A DNA stretch of 64,000 nucleotides from an uncultured Acetatifactor sp. (lineage in GTDB: Bacteria > Bacillota > Clostridia > Lachnospirales > Lachnospiraceae): assembly GCA_910577665.1 (NCBI GenBank), contig CAJTOJ010000001.1:186001-250000 (forward strand). Direction: 5' to 3'. Below, in pieces: positions 15,361 through 25,180 of the stretch. Each line of letters begins with the position of its first letter. Position 1 is the stretch's first letter. Made by a program: the position numbers and the translations under genes. The notes under the pieces are model-generated. The model searched no databases. It worked only from the letters and a program-made list of their open reading frames with translations, and was not told where the DNA came from.

Positions 15361-16764
15361 CTATTCTCTCTGGTTGATAAACTGGTCATCCTTTACTGTG
15401 TCCGCATTCAGCACAATATAGTCATACACGTTCAGCCCATACTTGGTGTTGGACTTTACAATGGCATATTCCTCATTCTGATACAAGATATTGATCTGTT
15501 TAAAATCGGCATAGCCTTTGTTCATATTGTAGACACCTGTCAATGTGGCCCGTTTGCTCACGGTAAAAGTTTCCTGGCTATCTAACTTATATAATATGTT
15601 CCCTACATCCAAGATAGAACTATCCAGGTAATACTCCTTGGATTCATTGTCAAAATTATAGATATCTATCTCCAGCATCTCGCTTGAGATGCTTCCATCC
15701 TCCAGGAAACATTGTCGCATGATGCTGCCCCTCCCGTTATTCCCCTCCACCACGATATAGTCCTCAGGGATAAGGAAGAACTCCTTCTGTACAATGGAAG
15801 AGACCGGGATCTTCAATCCTCTTTCGCCCTCCACGATCAGCTCCACGTCCAGGAAACGGTCCGAAAGGAATGTCACCATGGAATTGTTGAAGGAGAGCTG
15901 CAGGTATGTCTCCCCGTCAGCTCCGGTCACCAGCTTTACATAGGCCCAGGACTCATATTGGTTCTTCAGGAACCGGACCTTTACGGTACCTTTCTCCTGA
16001 AGGGTAGCGCCCCTTTGTGCCTCTATAGGGATCACCAGGGACCATTCCTCCCGGGTGCACATCTTATATACGGCATCTCCTGCCGCCGCAAGGGTATTCC
16101 CCAGCATCTGCTTCTTCTCGTAATCTTTCTCCTCAAAATGCGCTTTGGTCACTTCCTGGGCTGTCAGCCCCTCATATCCATCTGTCCAGTATGTCACCAG
16201 GCCGGAATCAGGGGCATAGGCATAGTTGATGATATTCACACCAAGATCGCTTCCCAGGCCGCCTATACTCTCCAGCATATTGGCATTTGCAAGTTTTAGG
16301 ACAGTATTCTTTAGGGAATACTTGAAATCGTATGCCCTGGCAAAATTGATATTGTCAAATCCATGTATAAATCCTACAATCTCGCTGCGGAATTCTGCCA
16401 GTTCCCGGTTGCTCAGGGAATTCTCCCCAAGTGCTGCACTTTCCAGGCTTTCATTGAGCCTGCCAGTCTCATCTACCACATATACCAGGTCGCTTTTCGC
16501 CACACGCTCTCCCTCTCTGGCGTAATAGTTCACATACCCGGCCACAGTGGTATACTCCACAGTCTCGTCCCGGAGGATAATCCCCCTGTATATGTTCTCC
16601 GTGGCCAGGGAACCTTCCTGCACCTCGTAGCGGACAATATGGCTGGTCTGGAAGTACATGATGACACAGACCACCACATAGAAAAACACTACACCGAAGA
16701 TAATCATGCCGATATTCAGATTCAATGGTTTCCGATACTTTCTTATCTTCCCCTTTTTTGCCAA
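15361..16764 (-). CDS. HlyD-like membrane-anchored protein of the sepF locus
   Basis: About 467 residues. A basic N-terminus (AKKGKIRKYRKPLNLN) is followed by one membrane segment at about residues 19-40, a long extracytoplasmic region with a biotinyl/lipoyl-like hairpin (VAGYVNYYAREGERVAKSDLVYVVD), and a C-terminal beta-rich half. This is the layout of HlyD-type adaptor proteins, but no transporter gene is adjacent. Clostridia often have this gene next to yggS and sepF, so a role in the cell envelope or division is possible but only inferred. The start is probably TTG 16764 with GGAGG 9 bases upstream; upstream in-frame codons run through a hairpin terminator. Confidence 0.7.
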   Translation of the reverse strand: MAKKGKIRKYRKPLNLNIGMIIFGVVFFYVVVCVIMYFQTSHIVRYEVQEGSLATENIYRGIILRDETVEYTTVAGYVNYYAREGERVAKSDLVYVVDETGRLNESLESAALGENSLSNRELAEFRSEIVGFIHGFDNINFARAYDFKYSLKNTVLKLANANMLESIGGLGSDLGVNIINYAYAPDSGLVTYWTDGYEGLTAQEVTKAHFEEKDYEKKQMLGNTLAAAGDAVYKMCTREEWSLVIPIEAQRGATLQEKGTVKVRFLKNQYESWAYVKLVTGADGETYLQLSFNNSMVTFLSDRFLDVELIVEGERGLKIPVSSIVQKEFFLIPEDYIVVEGNNGRGSIMRQCFLEDGSISSEMLEIDIYNFDNESKEYYLDSSILDVGNILYKLDSQETFTVSKRATLTGVYNMNKGYADFKQINILYQNEEYAIVKSNTKYGLNVYDYIVLNADTVKDDQFINQRE

Positions 16765-16780
16765 CGGAATCTGCCTCCAT

Positions 16781-16811
16781 ACAAAAGCCCCGGTGATACC
16801 GAGGCTTTTGT
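16781..16811 (-). terminator. Hairpin terminator between the P-loop and HlyD-like genes
   Basis: ACAAAAGCC-CGG and CCG-GGCTTTTGT pair with one mismatch, giving a stem of about 13 bp ending in TTTTGT on the minus strand. It lies 52 bases past the P-loop gene stop and rules out the longer start for the HlyD-like gene. Confidence 0.7.
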
Positions 16812-16862
16812 AAAACAACGAATCAATTCTGTGCGGTAACGGGTATGCCTTCCGGCATTTCC

Positions 16863-17282
16863 TTAAAGTGCAATAAGTACCTTTTCCTTCAGTTCTACAG
16901 GAAGTTCTGCTTCGTCCATGGAAATACTAAGTATAAAATCGACCTCAAAACGCTGGCTGAGCTTTTCCAATTTTCCAATTGTTGCCGTCATATCCTTGCC
17001 TTCCAGGCAGGCAATCTTCAAAAAACTATCAAAATACATCTGCTGCAGATCATGATCCTGGGAGATCACCCCGCTGATAAAACCGATAAATTCCTGGCTA
17101 TTTTCCACCATAAACTGGGATACATCGATCAAGCGAACCTTGTTGTTCAGTTCATACATATGCTTGGTGCTCTTGTCCAGATAGACGATACTGCCCGGGA
17201 TCTCTTTGACCTGGTTATTTACCCTGTCTAATAACTGCTTTGTCTTGCCCTTACCTTTTCTGCCTACAATTAATTGAACCAT
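16863..17282 (-). CDS. Small P-loop protein of unknown function
   Basis: A 139-residue protein opening with MVQLIVGRKGKGKTKQLLD, where GRKGKGKTK resembles a Walker A loop. The rest is helical with IVYLDKSTKHMYEL and RLIDVSQF. No clear Walker B or full ATPase core follows, so it is too small for a standard NTPase. Similar small proteins occur in Lachnospiraceae and are sometimes annotated as PilT-like, which I regard as unsupported. It is followed by a terminator and has its own upstream gap, so it may be monocistronic. Confidence 0.65.
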   Translation of the reverse strand: MVQLIVGRKGKGKTKQLLDRVNNQVKEIPGSIVYLDKSTKHMYELNNKVRLIDVSQFMVENSQEFIGFISGVISQDHDLQQMYFDSFLKIACLEGKDMTATIGKLEKLSQRFEVDFILSISMDEAELPVELKEKVLIAL

Positions 17283-17366
17283 TGGAAACCCTCCTATAGT
17301 AATCGTTATCGTACTGATTGTATTTCCTGTTTTTATTATAATTTATAAGGCGTTAAAAAACAACCT

Positions 17367-18347
17367 CTATTTCTGAATCTCGTCCAGTAAATCGATCATT
17401 TCCCGGTAAAGTGCATCCGGGGATGCGCTCCCCATAACCACAGATACATAAGGCGCACCGTTTATATCCCTTGCCAGCAGAATCAGGCAGCGGCCAGCCG
17501 CATTGGTAGTCCCGGTCTTACCGCCGATGACGGTCACATTGGCAGGCGGACTGTAGTCTCCCCGCAGGAAGAGGTTGGATGTCTGTTTGTTGAATTCCTT
17601 GGGCTTCCCGCTGCCGTCATAATAAGTGGTCTGGTAGCTGGTCATCTGTATGATTTCCGTGAAGGTATCATATTTGATGGCCTCATTGAAAATCAGATAC
17701 AGATCATAAGCCGTAGTGTAGTGGTTGGTATCAGTCAAGCCGTGGGGATTGGTAAAATTCGTCCTGGTAGCCCCCAGCCTGTGCGCTTCCTCGTTCATCA
17801 TGGCCACAAACTGTTCCACGGAACCGCCTACATTTTCTGCAATCAGCAGTCCTACATCATTGGCAGAATAAAGCAACAGGATGCGAAGTGCCTGATCCAT
17901 GGTCATGGTATCCCCTGGCTTCAGCCCTCCCAGCACAGCACCTGCTTCCGTGATGGTCACGGCGTTTGTGGCAGTCAGCGTCTGGTTCAGACTTCCATAC
18001 TTCAAGGCTACCAGCGCGGTCATTACCTTGGTGAGGCTGGCCGGATTCCGGATCTCATGGGCATTCTTCGCATAGATTACCTGGTTATTGTTCAAGTCAA
18101 AGAGTGCTGCCGCAGCAGCTTCCATATTTACATCTGTGTTCTCCGTCACATCGCCAGTCACCACGCACAGGTGACTGGCAAAAGGTTCCGCCATATTGCC
18201 TGTCTGGCCAGAGATCACATTGAAGCTGCTTCTGTCAGCATTGGCACTATATGGCATGCTCAAGGGTGTCTGTCCACAGCCGGAAAGCAGACAGGCCAGG
18301 GCCATTCCCGGCAGAACCATCTTCCGTATTTTACTTATACATTTCAC
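17367..18347 (-). CDS. D-alanyl-D-alanine carboxypeptidase, lipoprotein
   Basis: A 326-residue peptidase S11 (DacB/PBP5-like) enzyme that trims the terminal D-Ala of peptidoglycan stems outside the membrane. The signal peptide ends in a lipobox, ACLLSGCGQ, so it is lipid-anchored. Catalytic motifs: SLTKVM (SxxK, about residue 102), YSANDVG (SxN) and GGKTGTTN (KTG). It ends soon after the KTG domain and lacks the second C-terminal domain of PBP5. The likely start is GTG 18347, overlapping the end of mgsA by 17 bases, which suggests translational coupling. Confidence 0.9.
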   Translation of the reverse strand: MKCISKIRKMVLPGMALACLLSGCGQTPLSMPYSANADRSSFNVISGQTGNMAEPFASHLCVVTGDVTENTDVNMEAAAAALFDLNNNQVIYAKNAHEIRNPASLTKVMTALVALKYGSLNQTLTATNAVTITEAGAVLGGLKPGDTMTMDQALRILLLYSANDVGLLIAENVGGSVEQFVAMMNEEAHRLGATRTNFTNPHGLTDTNHYTTAYDLYLIFNEAIKYDTFTEIIQMTSYQTTYYDGSGKPKEFNKQTSNLFLRGDYSPPANVTVIGGKTGTTNAAGRCLILLARDINGAPYVSVVMGSASPDALYREMIDLLDEIQK

Positions 18348-18726
18348 GCCACTCCAAATCCCCTCTGTCCAGAGACTTAATCAACAGTTCCGCACTGGCC
18401 AGATTGGTAGCCAGTGGTATATTATGCATGTCACAGAGTCTGACCACATTGTTCACGTCAGGCTCATGGGATTTGGGCGTCAGGGGATCCCTGAGAAAGA
18501 TCACCAGATCCATCTGGTTGTGCTCTATCTGTGCCCCGATCTGCTGTTCCCCGCCCAAATGTCCAGCCAGGAACTTGTGGATGCTCAGATTCGTAACTTC
18601 CTCGATCAGACGCCCTGTCGTCCCTGTGGCATATAGCTGGTTCTTACTTAGAATCCCCCGGTAGGCAATGCAGAAATTCTGCATGAGTTTCTTTTTGGCA
18701 TCATGTGCAATCAATGCAATGTTCAT
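18331..18726 (-). CDS. mgsA: Methylglyoxal synthase
   Basis: A 131-residue enzyme that converts dihydroxyacetone phosphate to methylglyoxal and phosphate. Visible active-site motifs are [11 protein letters not shown], the phosphate-binding [16 protein letters not shown], the catalytic Asp in [11 protein letters not shown] and His in [13 protein letters not shown]. The start ATG 18726 has AAGGTG 7 bases upstream. It lies 15 bases after rodA and overlaps the carboxypeptidase gene; this order at the end of the shape cluster recurs in Clostridia. Confidence 0.95.
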   Translation of the reverse strand: MNIALIAHDAKKKLMQNFCIAYRGILSKNQLYATGTTGRLIEEVTNLSIHKFLAGHLGGEQQIGAQIEHNQMDLVIFLRDPLTPKSHEPDVNNVVRLCDMHNIPLATNLASAELLIKSLDRGDLEWREMYK

Positions 18727-18741
18727 TTTAAACACCTTCTC

Positions 18742-19854
18742 TCACTTGGATTTTTGGGCCTGAAGCCTCACGTTTAATACAAACCCCATCCCCATAAAGA
18801 GGCTCATCACGGAGGTAAGCCCATAACTTACAAAAGGAAGCGGAAGCCCCGTATTGGGCATGATACAGATGGCCACACCGATATTGAAGAAGCCCTGGAC
18901 GGCTACAAGCCCCCCCATGCCGGCTGCAATGACCCTGCCTCCCACATCCTTTGCCTTTCGCGCCACCGACACACATTCCAATGCTACCCCCATCATCAGA
19001 ACGATTACGGTCACACTTCCCTTGAAACCAAACTCTTCCCCGATCACTGCGAAGATAAAGTCTGTCTGGGCTTCGGAGATAAAATTACCGTTTTTCACGG
19101 AAGTGATCTCATTGTTCCGGTATCCCTTCCCATCTAACTGCCCTGAAGCGATGGCCGTCACGGAATTCATCTGCTGGTAGGCCTCCGTCATGGCATACTC
19201 TTCCGGATTGATAAAGGCCAGGATACGCTTCCGCTGGTAATCTTTGAGCAGCTCATTGTCCGGCTGAAGGGCTATGGAGACCACCAGGGCAATGGCGGGA
19301 ATGGCTACGGCTATCACCCCGGCCACCAGCTTCATACTGATCCCGCCTGCGAACATTACCACACAGAACACGGCCAGTATGACCAGGCTGGTGGAAAGAT
19401 CCTGGTCATACACGAACCACCAGGGAAGGAGCACCAGTACCACGCATGCGCCGATGACTCTGACGGTATTCAACTTCTCCTTATATTTCATAATAAACTG
19501 TGCAAAGAATAAAATCAACAAAATTTTAGCAGTTTCGGAAGGTTGGAACCGAAGGCCACCGATCTCCAGCCAGCGCTGTGCCCCGTTGGAGTCATCCCCC
19601 GCAGGGGAAAGCTTGACCAGTGCCAGCAGTGCGATGTTGGCCACATACATGAGCCAGTAGAACTTCAGGACCCATGTATAGTTGAAAAAGGATATTACCA
19701 CCATCAGAAATGCCCCGGCCACCACCCCGGCCACCTGTTTTACCTGGTTGGATTCCTGGGCACTTCCAATGGCAAAGATACCGATTACGGCCAGGGCCGT
19801 CACCATCAGCACTAGTTTGAAGTCATAGTCCCTGATTCTGTAGTTTCTAAACAT
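18742..19854 (-). CDS. rodA: RodA peptidoglycan polymerase (SEDS family)
   Basis: A 370-residue polytopic glycosyltransferase of the SEDS family, which polymerises lipid II with a class B PBP during elongation. About ten membrane segments are visible. Conserved signatures: NGAQRWLEIGGLRFQPSE, YDQDLSTSLVI (the catalytic Asp region), and the C-terminal NTGLPLPFVSYGLTS. FtsW/SpoVE is excluded mainly by context: the gene closes the mre-pbp2-min cluster, so pbp2 (21755-24691) is the expected partner. Confidence 0.9.
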   Translation of the reverse strand: MFRNYRIRDYDFKLVLMVTALAVIGIFAIGSAQESNQVKQVAGVVAGAFLMVVISFFNYTWVLKFYWLMYVANIALLALVKLSPAGDDSNGAQRWLEIGGLRFQPSETAKILLILFFAQFIMKYKEKLNTVRVIGACVVLVLLPWWFVYDQDLSTSLVILAVFCVVMFAGGISMKLVAGVIAVAIPAIALVVSIALQPDNELLKDYQRKRILAFINPEEYAMTEAYQQMNSVTAIASGQLDGKGYRNNEITSVKNGNFISEAQTDFIFAVIGEEFGFKGSVTVIVLMMGVALECVSVARKAKDVGGRVIAAGMGGLVAVQGFFNIGVAICIMPNTGLPLPFVSYGLTSVMSLFMGMGFVLNVRLQAQKSK

Positions 19855-19872
19855 AGTTACGTATATCTCCGT

Positions 19873-20151
19873 TTATCTGTTGGCGGCAAGATCCGAGGAA
19901 ACATCCACAATGGGAATATTTGCATACAGGCTTGGCTTATTACCACCCCGCCCCTTGCTGCCCTTGGTATTGATCTGGATTTCCATATTGTCCGCATCAA
20001 TTTTCATGTACTTGGAAATTACTTTGGCAATATCACTCTTTATCATCTCCATCACTTCAGGCGAACAGTTGACCCTGTCCGATATCAGCAGGATTTTCAG
20101 CCTGTCCTTGGCGACCTGGCAGGAGCTTTTTCTGCGAAAAAAATGTCTCAT
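19873..20151 (-). CDS. minE: MinE topological specificity factor
   Basis: A 92-residue MinE. The N-terminal MRHFFRRKSSCQVAKDRLKI is the membrane- and MinD-binding stretch; KILLISDRVNCSPEVMEMIKSD is the helix that contacts MinD; the C-terminal half is the dimerising beta domain. The start ATG 20151 has GGAAGGAG about 7 bases upstream and matches family N-termini; a longer frame to 20202 overlaps minD and is rejected. With MinC and MinD it forms an oscillating Min system, unlike the MinJ/DivIVA arrangement of Bacillus. Confidence 0.92.
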   Translation of the reverse strand: MRHFFRRKSSCQVAKDRLKILLISDRVNCSPEVMEMIKSDIAKVISKYMKIDADNMEIQINTKGSKGRGGNKPSLYANIPIVDVSSDLAANR

Positions 20152-20165
20152 TGATCTGCTCCTTC

Positions 20166-20987
20166 CTATGCTTTGTGAAAGATTCCTGTGACACGCGTCC
20201 AAAAAGAGATTCCCTTCTCAAAATTCATATAGGGTACTTCCCGTCCCTCCACCCTGAGCACCACATTGGAATAGGCTTTCCCTGCCGGGGAATCACTGCC
20301 TACAAGGGGTTCTCCCTGGTTGGTGGCTATGACCACATTCTCATCATCCGGAACAATACCGATCAAGGGAATGGCCAGAATGTCCACCACATCCTGGGCA
20401 GACATCATATCTCCCCGCCGCACCATGTCCATCCGGAGCCGGTTGATCACCAGGTCAATCTGCTTGAACCCGTTCGCCTCCAGCAGACCAATGATCCTGT
20501 CTGCATCCCGGATGGCGGAGACTTCCGGGGTTGTCACCACCAGGGCACGGTTGGCCCCGGCAATGGCATTCTGGAAGCCCTGTTCGATTCCGGCAGGACA
20601 GTCCAGGATAATGTAGTCAAACTGTTCCTTCAGATGCTCAATGACCTTTACCATCTGTCCCGGCGTCACCGCGGATTTATCCCTGGTCTGGGCCGAGGGC
20701 ATCAGATAAAGTCCCGGATGGCGTTTGTCCCGTATCAGAGCCTGCTTGATCCGGCAGCTTCCCTCAATCACATCCACCAGATTGTAGACAATCCTGTTCT
20801 CCAGCCCCATGACCACATCCAGATTGCGAAGTCCGATATCTGTGTCTATGAGACATACCTTTTTGCCCAGCTTTGCCAGGCCTGTACCTACGTTTGCAGA
20901 TGTGGTGGTCTTGCCCACACCGCCTTTACCTGAAGTGACGACAATGACTTGGGAGCTTTTTGGCTCCTGGGAAAACTGCTTGTCCAT
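20166..20987 (-). CDS. minD: MinD septum-site ATPase
   Basis: A 273-residue ParA-like ATPase. The deviant Walker A is GKGGVGKTT, Walker B-like DYIILDCPAGI, and switch region CLIDTDIGLRNLD. The C-terminal FWTRVTGIFHKA is the amphipathic membrane-targeting helix. It recruits MinC and is released by MinE. Directly between minC and minE. Confidence 0.97.
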   Translation of the reverse strand: MDKQFSQEPKSSQVIVVTSGKGGVGKTTTSANVGTGLAKLGKKVCLIDTDIGLRNLDVVMGLENRIVYNLVDVIEGSCRIKQALIRDKRHPGLYLMPSAQTRDKSAVTPGQMVKVIEHLKEQFDYIILDCPAGIEQGFQNAIAGANRALVVTTPEVSAIRDADRIIGLLEANGFKQIDLVINRLRMDMVRRGDMMSAQDVVDILAIPLIGIVPDDENVVIATNQGEPLVGSDSPAGKAYSNVVLRVEGREVPYMNFEKGISFWTRVTGIFHKA

Positions 20988-21049
20988 TTTCCTGATCCTC
21001 CATTTCTTTTTTGTCGTCCTGCAGATTACACCGTGCGGAACCAGATCCG

Positions 21050-21715
21050 CTAGAAGGTGCTCAGCAAATCTTTCGTAAGCATCTCAAAGGTAATCTTATT
21101 GTTTTTCACGTATGCAATTTTAGGCTGTATCTTCGGGCGGATTCCCCACTTATGTTTCTCTGGTTTATATTTGAAATCGCCGATCTTGATTCTCTCCGGC
21201 TCCATTTCAAGCGCTGCCACAAAAGCCTCCCCGGCGCCACCTCCTCCGGCATATGCCTCCCCGTAAAGGCCTCCCAGTACAATGATGTTCCGGGCACTGA
21301 TGATGGCACTCCCGGGATTCACATCCCCCAGCACAATGATACTGTTGTCTGTCTCTAAGACTTCCCGGTTCTTCAGGGAACCTTTGAAGAACTGGCCATC
21401 CCTGTCCCCGTCCAGCTTCTTCTCCATATGGGTCAGTGCCCTTAGGAAACTCTGGTTGGTATCATCGTCCCTGCCCACAATGCAGAGCACATGCAGGTTG
21501 CTGTTCGTATGGATGGTATCCAGTATGGCCATCTCTTCCTGGTCTGTCACCTGCCTGCCTTCAATAGACAGGGCGGTGGACGCCTTGCCGAAGAAGGACC
21601 TGGCCTCCGAGAATTTGTAGGCAATCTCGGCCAGGATCTGTTCAAAAGATGCCTCTGCATCCAGTCTCAGCAGGATACCATTGGGATAACTTTTTATCAA
21701 TACGATATCTTTCAT
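21050..21715 (-). CDS. minC: MinC division inhibitor
   Basis: A 221-residue inhibitor of FtsZ assembly. The N-terminal domain covers about residues 1-100 and the C-terminal beta-helix domain contains NSIIVLGDVNPGSAIISARNI and IVLGGLYGEAYAG, which contact MinD. The start ATG 21715 has GAGGTG 7 bases upstream; TTG 21730 is rejected because it lies in the ribosome site itself. Confidence 0.94.
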   Translation of the reverse strand: MKDIVLIKSYPNGILLRLDAEASFEQILAEIAYKFSEARSFFGKASTALSIEGRQVTDQEEMAILDTIHTNSNLHVLCIVGRDDDTNQSFLRALTHMEKKLDGDRDGQFFKGSLKNREVLETDNSIIVLGDVNPGSAIISARNIIVLGGLYGEAYAGGGGAGEAFVAALEMEPERIKIGDFKYKPEKHKWGIRPKIQPKIAYVKNNKITFEMLTKDLLSTF

Positions 21716-21754
21716 ACATTTGCACCTCAAACTTTACGTCTGTTTCCGGTACCG

Positions 21755-24691
21755 TTACAGTTCGTTGCTGATTCCCTCAACCGGGGCATTTGCCGTACCT
21801 GTGATCAGATCTTCTTCCTCGGCCAGTCCATAGTAATACTTTACGATATCCCTGGTGACCTGTGCGGCATAGTCAGAGGAATAGCCAAATGGAATCCTGG
21901 TGACAATGGCAATCTCCGGCTGCTCGTAAGGCGCATACCCCACGAACAAGGCATGGTTCGGTCTCCTGGCAATCTGTTCTGCTGTACCTGTCTTCCCTGC
22001 CACATGCACTGCAAGGCCATCAAAATATTTCTTGTTCTGTACCACCTGACGCATACCTGTATGGACGGCATTCCAATATTCTTCCGGGAATTCTATCACA
22101 TTGCGCACATCCGGTTCAAACTCCTCCAGGACAGTCCCGTCTGCATCTGTGATCTTGTCTAACAGTGTAAGGTTGTAGCAGGTACCACCATTGACCACTG
22201 TGGCCAGGTATCTGGCAAGCCCAACCGTGGTATAGCTGTTGGTGCCCTGGCCAATGGAGGAACGGACGGCATCCTCCGTGGATACATTGGGAAGGGCCTC
22301 CGCGATCTCAATCCCGGACTTCTCGGTAAGCCCGAACATTTCCGCATATTTCTCCAGAACCGATAGTCCTTCCGCGTCATTATATACCCCGGACCGGGTG
22401 GCCAGCTGATACCCCACATTGTAAAAATAGTAGTTGCAGGAATCCCGGATGGCAGTGGACAATATCTCGTTGCCATGGCCGGACCTGCGCCAGCATCTGG
22501 GAGACTGGGGTGTGATCTCCGTAAAAGTTCCGGTACAATTGGTTCTGCTGTTTGTGGTGATTACCCCTTCCATCAGCCCTGCCGCAGCAGAAACCATCTT
22601 GAAGGTAGAACCGGGTGCCGCCGTAGACTGGGTGGCATAATTGTACTGGGGGTTGGACTTATCCGCATTGAGCTTTGCAAAGTATTCTGCATCCACGGAA
22701 TTGGCCATTTTGTTGTTGTCATACCCCGGATAGGATACCATGGCCAGCACATCTCCATTGTTGGGATCCACAATGACCACCGAGGCATTGCAGGGATCCA
22801 GGGCCAGCTGTGCCGGTGTGATATCCAGGTTCACAATACGGTTCATCATAAACTGGTAAGCGGTAATTTTCCCATCGGCAAGATCTGATCTGTCCTCGGG
22901 GGATATCTCCACACTGCCCTGTTCACATAAGATCTGGCACACATGCTTTCCGCTGATGACATCGGACAGAAGCATGTATTTGTAAAGCCTTTTCTGGAAT
23001 TCCGTATTGCTGTCCACAGCAGCAATGATATATTCCAGGACTTTCTGGTATATCTCGCTGGAGTCTGAATATTTGTCACTGAGATCCAGCTTGCTTACAT
23101 CAATCCAGTTCTGGGCGATGCAGTAATTCAGATATTCGTTCAGGCTGATCACTTCATCTGTAGCCCAGGCAATCTGGGTGGGGTCCGTGTTGTCCACAGC
23201 CTCCGTGAGTATCACGCCGTTCTTCCGCAACAGCTCTACGATGTTGGTCTCGTACACCTGGTATTCCCTGGACAGGTTCTTGTAAGGTGTCTTTGCCTCT
23301 GTCAGTTCATGTGTCAGTTTTCCATATACAGATTCCCTGTATTCCAGATATTGCCCGTAGACAAATTGTTCTGTCTCCGCTGCGTCTTCCCCTGCCATAT
23401 GGTCCATATCAATGATCGAGTTATTGAACATGGCAAAATACACATCATAGATGGGAATCTTGATATCGGAGTTGCTGGAAGTGGCAGTGGGCACATATTC
23501 CTTGGCATTGATGATCTTGCTGGACACCAGACCCGCCAGGGCCTGTTCCACCAGATTATAGCAGGCCTTGGTCAGTTCGCTGTCGATGGTCAGATACACA
23601 TCCTGCCCTGCCCTGGCTTCCTCCCGCTCTATGATGGCATTCACACGGCCCATATTGTCCACGATCACCTTCTCATAGCCTTTCTCCCCGTGAAGCGTGG
23701 TCTCCAGGTAGGACTCTATGCCGCTTTTGCCTACCACATCGTTGATATTGTAGGCATCCTCCACCCCCATGGCCGCCATTTCTTCATTGAGCTGTGTAAG
23801 CTCCTCTGAGGAAACCTTGCCCGTATATCCCAGCACATGGGCAAAATATTTACTGTCCACATATCTGCGTACCGTATCCTCCACAATGGTGACACCGGGA
23901 AGGACTTCTGAATTCTCCATGAGCACCGCAACTGTCTTCTCACTGACATTGGTGGCCACAGTGGTACCAATGTATTTTCGGAAGGAGGTTAAATTCATGG
24001 CATAGCGTATGGTAACCATCTGTAACCATTCTTTTTTCGTATAGCCCTTCCCTGGAACAAAGGGGCTGTTCTTGTCCTCCGGATCTTCCAGCTCCCCGAT
24101 GGCAAATCCCTTACTGCGGCTCAGGTATTCCATTACCTGGTCCGGGGTAGCCATCCTCTCTTCATCTGTCAGGCCATCCTCCCCGTTGATGGAGGCATGT
24201 CCATATACATCTGCCAGGAATCTGAGCCGGCTGTTACCTTCCGTACTGTAGGCGAATTCATTGTCCTGGTTCACCACTATCTTAAAATCTGTGATGACAC
24301 TGTCCCCGTTTTTCTCGATCAGCTTGATAAGGCGGAAGACCAGATCATTCAGGTTCCTGTTCTTATAACGGTTGGACTCAAAGACATCCTCCACCTTCAC
24401 GGCATAGGCCAGTTCATTGTAAGCCAGTACATTCCCATTCCTGTCATAGATGCTGCCCCGGGAGCTTGCAATGTCCCTGGTCTTCTCGATCTGCAGCACA
24501 AAATCTTCCAGATATTCCTCCCCATGTACAATCTGCAGGTCAAAACACCGATAGATCAGGATAGCGCCCAGCCCTATGAAACACAATGTGAGAATGGTCA
24601 GCCTGCTGGTGACAATTCCTATAATTTTATCTCTCAATTCATCAAACAAATTTCTGTGCTCTCCTTTTTTCGTACGCTTCCAGCTTTCCAT
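21755..24691 (-). CDS. mrdA: Penicillin-binding protein 2, class B transpeptidase
   Basis: A 978-residue elongation transpeptidase with one N-terminal membrane helix (about residues 28-50), a pedestal domain, and the transpeptidase domain. Active-site motifs are APGSTFKMV (SxxK), DSCNYY (SxN) and AGKTGTAEQ (KTG). It is several hundred residues longer than E. coli PBP2; much of the excess is a charged, helix-rich insertion at about residues 390-610, before the SxxK motif. Similar long versions are common in Lachnospiraceae. The 5' end overlaps mreD by 50 bases. RodA, encoded downstream, is the probable partner. Confidence 0.93.
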   Translation of the reverse strand: MESWKRTKKGEHRNLFDELRDKIIGIVTSRLTILTLCFIGLGAILIYRCFDLQIVHGEEYLEDFVLQIEKTRDIASSRGSIYDRNGNVLAYNELAYAVKVEDVFESNRYKNRNLNDLVFRLIKLIEKNGDSVITDFKIVVNQDNEFAYSTEGNSRLRFLADVYGHASINGEDGLTDEERMATPDQVMEYLSRSKGFAIGELEDPEDKNSPFVPGKGYTKKEWLQMVTIRYAMNLTSFRKYIGTTVATNVSEKTVAVLMENSEVLPGVTIVEDTVRRYVDSKYFAHVLGYTGKVSSEELTQLNEEMAAMGVEDAYNINDVVGKSGIESYLETTLHGEKGYEKVIVDNMGRVNAIIEREEARAGQDVYLTIDSELTKACYNLVEQALAGLVSSKIINAKEYVPTATSSNSDIKIPIYDVYFAMFNNSIIDMDHMAGEDAAETEQFVYGQYLEYRESVYGKLTHELTEAKTPYKNLSREYQVYETNIVELLRKNGVILTEAVDNTDPTQIAWATDEVISLNEYLNYCIAQNWIDVSKLDLSDKYSDSSEIYQKVLEYIIAAVDSNTEFQKRLYKYMLLSDVISGKHVCQILCEQGSVEISPEDRSDLADGKITAYQFMMNRIVNLDITPAQLALDPCNASVVIVDPNNGDVLAMVSYPGYDNNKMANSVDAEYFAKLNADKSNPQYNYATQSTAAPGSTFKMVSAAAGLMEGVITTNSRTNCTGTFTEITPQSPRCWRRSGHGNEILSTAIRDSCNYYFYNVGYQLATRSGVYNDAEGLSVLEKYAEMFGLTEKSGIEIAEALPNVSTEDAVRSSIGQGTNSYTTVGLARYLATVVNGGTCYNLTLLDKITDADGTVLEEFEPDVRNVIEFPEEYWNAVHTGMRQVVQNKKYFDGLAVHVAGKTGTAEQIARRPNHALFVGYAPYEQPEIAIVTRIPFGYSSDYAAQVTRDIVKYYYGLAEEEDLITGTANAPVEGISNEL

Positions 24692-25160
24692 TGACTTTGA
24701 GGACCAGCGGATAGAGGAAGATGGTGACTACAGTGGTGTACAATACTTCCGGCAGGATCACACGGGTAAGGTAATAGCCAAACTGGAACCTGCTCCGGAG
24801 CATGAACAGCAACACATAACAGAGGAGTCCCTGGGACAGGTCACTGGTGATGATCAGTGCAATGGGAAGCTTGATATCCTCCGGGTAGAAAATCCTGCTG
24901 AATTTTCCGTTCAGATATCCTATGTACATCAGCAGCATGGCATAAAATCCCAGAAAACTGCCGAAAAAGATGTCGGTAAGCAATCCGCAGAAGAAGCCGA
25001 TGACCAGCCCCTCCTTCTCCCCCCGCATGAATCCGAAAGAGGAAGTGAGTATGATCAGCAGATTGGGGATGATGCCGCCGAAAGCCAGGCTTCCGAATAC
25101 ACTGCACTGGAGTATAAAGCAGAGTAATATGAAGATGGTGACAATCAATTTCCTAAGCAT
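24642..25160 (-). CDS. mreD: MreD rod-shape membrane protein
   Basis: A 172-residue protein with five hydrophobic segments, beginning LIVTIFILLCFILQCSVFGSLAF and including GFFCGLLTDIFFGSFLGFYA, the most conserved MreD stretch. It belongs to the elongasome with MreB, MreC, RodA and PBP2. Short spacing to mreC and overlap with the pbp2 start indicate one operon. Confidence 0.92.
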   Translation of the reverse strand: MLRKLIVTIFILLCFILQCSVFGSLAFGGIIPNLLIILTSSFGFMRGEKEGLVIGFFCGLLTDIFFGSFLGFYAMLLMYIGYLNGKFSRIFYPEDIKLPIALIITSDLSQGLLCYVLLFMLRSRFQFGYYLTRVILPEVLYTTVVTIFLYPLVLKVNGKLEAYEKRRAQKFV

Positions 25161-25180
25161 GCAACGCCTCTCTTTTTGCC

